NCBI GenBank assembly: GCA_031279715.1
Contig: JAITHY010000171.1
Coordinates: 1-7,858 of the forward strand
Reading direction: 5' to 3'
Source of the DNA: Verrucomicrobiales bacterium
GTDB taxonomy: Bacteria > Verrucomicrobiota > Verrucomicrobiia > Methylacidiphilales > JAAUTS01
Length of the DNA: 7,858 nucleotides
Shown here: one piece after another, positions 5,191-7,858 of the stretch
Numbering within the stretch: the stretch's first letter is position 1
Layout: the number at the start of each line of letters is the position of its first letter
Notes under the pieces: generated by a model
The model's input: the letters and a program-made list of their open reading frames with translations, nothing else
Database searches by the model: none
Told to the model about the DNA's origin: nothing
Made by a program: the position numbers and the translations under genes

Positions 5191-6072
5191 TCAGCGGGCT
5201 TGTTTTTCTGCGGCGCTGACGGTGTTTGCCATCAACATCGCAATTGTCATCGGCCCGACGCCGCCGGGGTTCGGCGTGAGGTGGCCGGCGATTTCCCTGA
5301 CCTCGTCAAACGCGACGTCGCCGACCAGTTTGTAGCCTTTGGGAGAATTTGGGTCCTCAATGCGGTTGACGCCGACGTCCATCACGACCGCGCCGGATTT
5401 AACCATGTCAGCCCTGACGTATTCGGCAAAACCCATTGCGGCGATGATGATGTCAGCCTGTCTCACGATGGCGGGGATGTTGCGTGAGCGTGAATGCACG
5501 ATGGTGACGGTGGCGTCAGCATCAGCGTCCTTCTGGCATAAAATTGCCGCCATCGGTTTGCCGACGATGTTGCCACGCCCGAGGACGACGACATTCGCGC
5601 CCTTGGTTGGGATGCCGCTGCGGATGAGCAATTCCTGAACACCAGCGGGCGTGCATGGGCGGAAGCCGGTTTTGTCGCCGAGCAACAGTTTGCCGAAATT
5701 TACCGGATGAAATCCGTCCACATCCTTGTCCGGTGAAATTGTGCCGAACACACTGTCTTGCGGGATGCCGGGAATGGGGGCTTGCACAAGGATGCCGTGC
5801 ACGTCACGGTCAGCGTTGGCGGCGCGGATGGCGGTGAGCAGCGTTTCCTGTGTGGTGCCCTCGGGAAAAATCAGGGTGTCGGTCTTGATGCCGAGTTCGT
5901 GCGCCTTTCGGTCCTTCATGCCGACATATGCGCGGGATGCCGGATCATCGCCGATGCGCATGAAGACGATGCACGGCTCAATGCCGCGGGCCTTGAGTTG
6001 CCGAACTTTTTGCGCGGTTTCAGCGTGAATTTGAGCCGCGATTTTTTTTCCGTCGATAAGTTGTGCAGACAT
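5191..6072 (-). CDS. folD: Methylenetetrahydrofolate dehydrogenase/cyclohydrolase FolD
   Basis: 293-aa cytoplasmic bifunctional enzyme: it oxidises 5,10-methylene-THF to methenyl-THF and hydrolyses that to 10-formyl-THF, supplying one-carbon units for purines and formyl-Met. Catalytic Lys53 in the YVGMK stretch (Tyr49) matches Lys54/Tyr50 of E. coli FolD. Further family blocks are GILVQAPIPG, DKDVDGFHPVN, PCTPAGVQ, the Rossmann motif VVLGRGNIVGKP, MDVGVNR and HLTPNPGGVGPMTIAM. Small departures are Ala for Leu in VQAPIP and Gly for Ser in LGRGN. I chose ATG 6072 because MSAQLIDGKKIA matches the family N-terminus; an in-frame ATG at 6114 would add 14 unusual residues and lies upstream of the likely promoter. 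No Shine-Dalgarno is present. It reads divergently from ychF and is first in an operon with clpP. Copies of the iterated word encode ADRD inside and TVSA at the C-terminus. Confidence 0.95.
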   Translation of the reverse strand: MSAQLIDGKKIAAQIHAETAQKVRQLKARGIEPCIVFMRIGDDPASRAYVGMKDRKAHELGIKTDTLIFPEGTTQETLLTAIRAANADRDVHGILVQAPIPGIPQDSVFGTISPDKDVDGFHPVNFGKLLLGDKTGFRPCTPAGVQELLIRSGIPTKGANVVVLGRGNIVGKPMAAILCQKDADADATVTIVHSRSRNIPAIVRQADIIIAAMGFAEYVRADMVKSGAVVMDVGVNRIEDPNSPKGYKLVGDVAFDEVREIAGHLTPNPGGVGPMTIAMLMANTVSAAEKQAR

Positions 6073-6079
6073 GGGAGGC

Positions 6080-6107
6080 AGACTAGCGGCAGCGGGGCAA
6101 AACGCAA
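6080..6107 (-). promoter_or_regulatory. Possible leaderless promoter of folD-clpP
   Basis: On the minus strand TTGCGT (6107-6102), 16 bp, then TAGTCT (6085-6080), ending 7 nt before the folD ATG. The -10 resembles those seen before esterase (TAGATT) and ychF (TAGCTT), at a similar distance to the start codon. The sequence directly before the ATG is pyrimidine-rich (CCTCCC on this strand), so ribosome binding by Shine-Dalgarno pairing is not expected. Confidence 0.4.
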
Positions 6108-6135
6108 AGCGCAAAAATGTTGCCGCGCCTTTTGC

Positions 6136-6163
6136 TTGGCATCCGTGCGTTTTCCCCTAGCTT
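6136..6163 (+). promoter_or_regulatory. Possible leaderless promoter of ychF
   Basis: TTGGCA (6136-6141), 16 bp, then TAGCTT (6158-6163), ending 6 nt before the ATG at 6170. It stands back to back with the folD promoter in the 97-bp divergent gap, with 28 bp between the two -35 boxes. Spacing and -10 type repeat the arrangement at the esterase and folD genes. Confidence 0.45.
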
Positions 6164-6169
6164 GGCGGG

Positions 6170-7294
6170 ATGTTAAGAGCAGGCATTGTTGGGTTGCCGA
6201 ATGTCGGCAAGAGCACATTGTTCAACGCCGTTACCAAGACGCGCAAGGCGCAGGCGGCAAATTATCCGTTTTGCACGATTGATCCGAACGTGGGCATCGT
6301 CACCGTGCCGGACCCACGGCTGGATGTGCTCGCCGGGATTTCCAGGACGCGGAAAATGATTCCGGCGACGATTGAGATTGTGGACATTGCCGGTCTCGTG
6401 CGCGGGGCCAGCCAGGGGGAGGGGCTTGGGAATCAGTTTTTGTCGCACATTCGCGAGGTGGACGCCATCGTGCAAGTCGTGCGGTGTTTTGAGGACACTG
6501 ACATTCACCACGTGAGCGGCAGCGTGGATCCGTTGCGGGATATTGAGGTGATTTTGACCGAGCTGATTTTGGCGGACTTGGCGTCGGTGACGAAGCAAAA
6601 GGAGCGGCTGACCAAGACGGCAAGGGCGGGGGATAAAAAAGCGAGGGCGGAAATCGCTGTGATTGAAAAACTCGAACCGCACTTGAACGCGGGCAAACCG
6701 GCGCTGACGTTGGAGCTGGGCGATGAAGAAAAAATCATTGCTCGCGGCTTCTTTCTGTTGTCCGGCAAGCCGACGATTTTCGCCTGCAACGTTAAGGAAG
6801 GCGATCTCGCCGCGCTCGCCGCCGGTGACCGCGCCGGCACTGTCGGTGAGCGGGTGAGGCAAGTGGAGGATTATTGCGCGGCTCATCTCGGCGCGGAGGC
6901 GGTCATTATCAGCGCGCAGATTGAATCGGAACTCATCGACCTTGAACCCGCTGACCAGCGGGAATTTCTCAAAGATCTCGGCGTGGAGGAATCTGGCGTT
7001 GGCAAACTTATCCGCGCTGTTTATCACCTGCTCGGTTTGCGAACCTATTTCACCACTGGCGAAAAAGAAACCCGCGCGTGGACCATTCACGCGGGTGACA
7101 AAGCCCCCGCGGCCGCTGGCGTCATCCACAGCGACTTCGAGCGCGGTTTCATCGCCGCCGAGTGCATGGCTTACGCCGACCTCAGCACCCTTGGCAGCGA
7201 GGCGAAATGCCGCGAGGCGGGCAAGCTTCGCATCGAGGGCAGGGAATACACCGTACAAGACGGCGACGTGCTGGAGTTCCGTTTTAATGTGTGA
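6170..7294 (+). CDS. ychF: YchF/OLA1-family GTP/ATP-binding protein
   Basis: 374-aa Obg-like P-loop NTPase of the universal YchF/OLA1 family, which prefers ATP and binds ribosomes; it is linked to translation quality and stress responses. The P-loop GLPNVGKS is at 8-15, the switch II segment DIAGLVRGAS at 72-81, and NVKE at 207-210 replaces the NKxD of true GTPases, the family hallmark that loosens guanine specificity. A helical insertion spans about 120-200, and a TGS domain forms the C-terminus (about 291-374, with FITTGEKETRAW-like core FTTGEKETRAW at 294-304 and DGDVLEFRFNV at the end). Length fits the family (about 363-374). The start ATG 6170 gives the conserved N-terminus MLRAGIVG and lies 6 nt after a -10-like box. 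The stop codon TGA (7292-7294) is the first three bases of an exact copy of the iterated word. Internally the gene has no exact copy, unlike the GH43 gene. Confidence 0.96.
   Translation: MLRAGIVGLPNVGKSTLFNAVTKTRKAQAANYPFCTIDPNVGIVTVPDPRLDVLAGISRTRKMIPATIEIVDIAGLVRGASQGEGLGNQFLSHIREVDAIVQVVRCFEDTDIHHVSGSVDPLRDIEVILTELILADLASVTKQKERLTKTARAGDKKARAEIAVIEKLEPHLNAGKPALTLELGDEEKIIARGFFLLSGKPTIFACNVKEGDLAALAAGDRAGTVGERVRQVEDYCAAHLGAEAVIISAQIESELIDLEPADQREFLKDLGVEESGVGKLIRAVYHLLGLRTYFTTGEKETRAWTIHAGDKAPAAAGVIHSDFERGFIAAECMAYADLSTLGSEAKCREAGKLRIEGREYTVQDGDVLEFRFNV
6947..6962. repeat. Short palindrome inside ychF
   Basis: CCCGCTG-AC-CAGCGGG has 7-bp perfect arms around two bases and looks like a collapsed version of the 17-bp palindromes at 653 and 1585, with the central GTC part missing. 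It encodes PADQR at residues 260-264. It may be a derived member of the repeat family or a chance palindrome. Confidence 0.35.
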
Positions 7295-7334
7295 CGGTCA
7301 GCGTTCGGAGACACCCGCGCTTCGCTGACGGTGA
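7292..7334 (+). terminator. Inverted pair of iterated words after ychF
   Basis: Two exact copies of the 12-bp word face each other: TGACGGTCAGCG (7292-7303) and CGCTGACGGTGA (7323-7334), with 19 nt between. ACGGTCAGCG can pair with CGCTGACGGT over 9 of 10 bases. The hairpin starts in the ychF stop codon, which would suit transcription termination or 3'-end protection. What follows is TAAAAATTTT, not a plain T-tract, and this same stretch seems to be part of the next gene's promoter, so terminator function is uncertain. Confidence 0.4.
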
Positions 7335-7374
7335 TAAAAATTTTCGTGTCATCGTCAGTGTTCGCGGGCAAAAT
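7335..7374 (+). promoter_or_regulatory. Promoter of ferritin-like gene, shared AT-rich block
   Basis: TAAAAATTTTCGTGTCA (7335-7351) matches the block before the esterase gene at 16 of 17 positions, and in both cases exactly 31 nt lie between the block and the ATG. GTGTCA (7346-7351) would be the -35 and CAAAAT (7369-7374, 17-bp spacer) the -10, again only 8 nt before the ATG at 7383. Confidence 0.45.
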
Positions 7375-7382
7375 TGGCGCGC

Positions 7383-7858
7383 ATGAAATCTGTCAACGAA
7401 CTAACACCGAAGGAAATTCTCGCCGTCGCCATTTCACTGGAGGAGACGGACGGACGGATTTACACCGAGTTTGCCGAGCGGTTGCACGGGAATTATCCCG
7501 CTACCGCTGATGCCATCCTCAAGATGCGCGAGGAGGAGGGCGGGCACTTGCGGCGGTTGCTGGCACTATACCGCGAGAAATTTGGTGATCACATTTCGCC
7601 CATTGGTCGCGCGGATGTGAAGGGTTTTGTCAAGCGCAAGCCGCTGTGGCTGTCGAAGACGCTGACGGTGGCGCAGGTGCGGCGCGAGATGTCCATCATG
7701 GAGTTGGAGACGACGCGTTTTTATCAAAAAGCCGCCGCCAGCAGCGGCGACGCGGTGGTGCGGCAGTTGTTGAACGATTTGGCGCGGGAGGAGGAGACGC
7801 ACAGCGAACTGGCGGAACAACTCGACCTCCATTTGGAGTCGTCCGGAGCGAAGGATGA
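7383..7858 (+). CDS. mbfA: MbfA-type membrane ferritin, N-terminal part
   Basis: 158 codons of an open frame cut by the window end. The sequence fits the erythrin/ferritin-like domain of MbfA-type proteins, in which this four-helix domain precedes a VIT1/CCC1-like membrane domain that exports iron; that second half would lie beyond the window. Two diiron half-motifs are visible: Glu20-x6-Tyr27 with Glu52-x2-His55, and Glu107-x6-Tyr114 with Glu137-x2-His140. The linker FGDHISPIGRADVKGF and RRKPLWL-like segment (KRKPLWL, 84-90) are typical of MbfA. A near copy of the iterated word (7660-7671) encodes KTLTVAQ at 92-98, between the two helix pairs. ATG 7383 lacks a Shine-Dalgarno and lies 8 nt after a -10-like box. 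If no membrane domain follows, it would be a plain rubrerythrin-like ferritin; the symbol is therefore tentative. Confidence 0.75.
   Translation, partial: MKSVNELTPKEILAVAISLEETDGRIYTEFAERLHGNYPATADAILKMREEEGGHLRRLLALYREKFGDHISPIGRADVKGFVKRKPLWLSKTLTVAQVRREMSIMELETTRFYQKAAASSGDAVVRQLLNDLAREEETHSELAEQLDLHLESSGAKD

Larger units (their letters stand above)
157..7671. repeat. Dispersed 12-bp word CGCTGACNGTSA, about 23 copies
   Basis: Envelope entry for a dispersed repeat. Exact matches on one or both strands start at 157, 474, 654, 1248, 1475, 1586, 1651, 2604, 4522, 5026, 5804, 7292 and 7323, each 12 bp long. One-mismatch copies start at 534, 819, 1034, 1538, 2138, 3588, 4386, 5185, 5214 and 7660. 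With equal base frequencies fewer than 0.01 exact matches would be expected in this length on both strands, so the excess is far beyond composition bias. Most copies are in coding sequence and keep the frame; others sit at stop codons or between genes. In sense orientation it reads A-D-x-[QDE] or L-T-V-[ST], and the third frame contains TGA. The reverse reads S-x-S-A or T-V-S. No array-like spacing is seen. Confidence 0.85.

Noticed and set aside
6073..6114. 14-residue N-terminal extension of FolD from ATG 6114
   Set aside because: FolD proteins normally begin near MSAxxIDGKxIA. The extension contains the likely -10 and -35 boxes and is unlike the family.
157..7671. CRISPR array or tandem repeat explanation for the 12-bp word
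   Set aside because: Copies are irregularly spaced from tens to over a thousand bases, lie inside conserved genes in both orientations, and have no spacer structure.

Overview
The window is a GC-rich bacterial chromosome segment with tightly packed genes. Gene content (secreted family-43 glycosidase, secreted esterase, FucP-type sugar permease, a divergent ClpP, a compact SRP RNA, MbfA-type ferritin) and the lack of Shine-Dalgarno sequences before several genes suggest a polysaccharide-degrading member of the PVC group, perhaps Verrucomicrobiota. That placement is inference; no marker gene in the window proves it.

Left part (1-4342, all + strand): a three-gene carbohydrate block. A secreted GH43 enzyme with discoidin-like and Fn3-like C-terminal domains (109-1848) is followed by a secreted alpha/beta-hydrolase esterase (2011-2973). 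Only 25 bp later comes an MFS sugar:proton symporter of the FucP family (2999-4342). A plausible job is trimming and de-esterifying a plant- or algal-type glycan outside the cytoplasm and importing the released sugar.

Middle (4343-6114, - strand): directly after the permease, on the opposite strand, lies a small SRP RNA (about 4409-4502, ffs) ending in a T-tract. Next come clpP (4605-5174) and folD (5191-6072), which form an operon read folD then clpP with a 16-bp gap.

Right part (6170-7858, + strand): ychF/OLA1 GTPase, divergent from folD across 97 bp with back-to-back promoters. It is followed by the N-terminal 158 codons of a ferritin-like protein of the MbfA type, cut off by the window end.

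The most unusual signal lies on top of the genes. A 12-base partly palindromic word, CGCTGACNGTSA, occurs 13 times exactly and about 10 more times with one mismatch, on both strands, inside coding sequence, at stop codons and between genes. It is densest in the GH43 gene. It resembles a highly iterated palindrome (HIP1-like) or an uptake-sequence-like genomic word, and I do not recognise it as a described family. A second regulatory signal is a 17-bp AT-rich block placed at exactly the same distance before the esterase and the ferritin-like genes.
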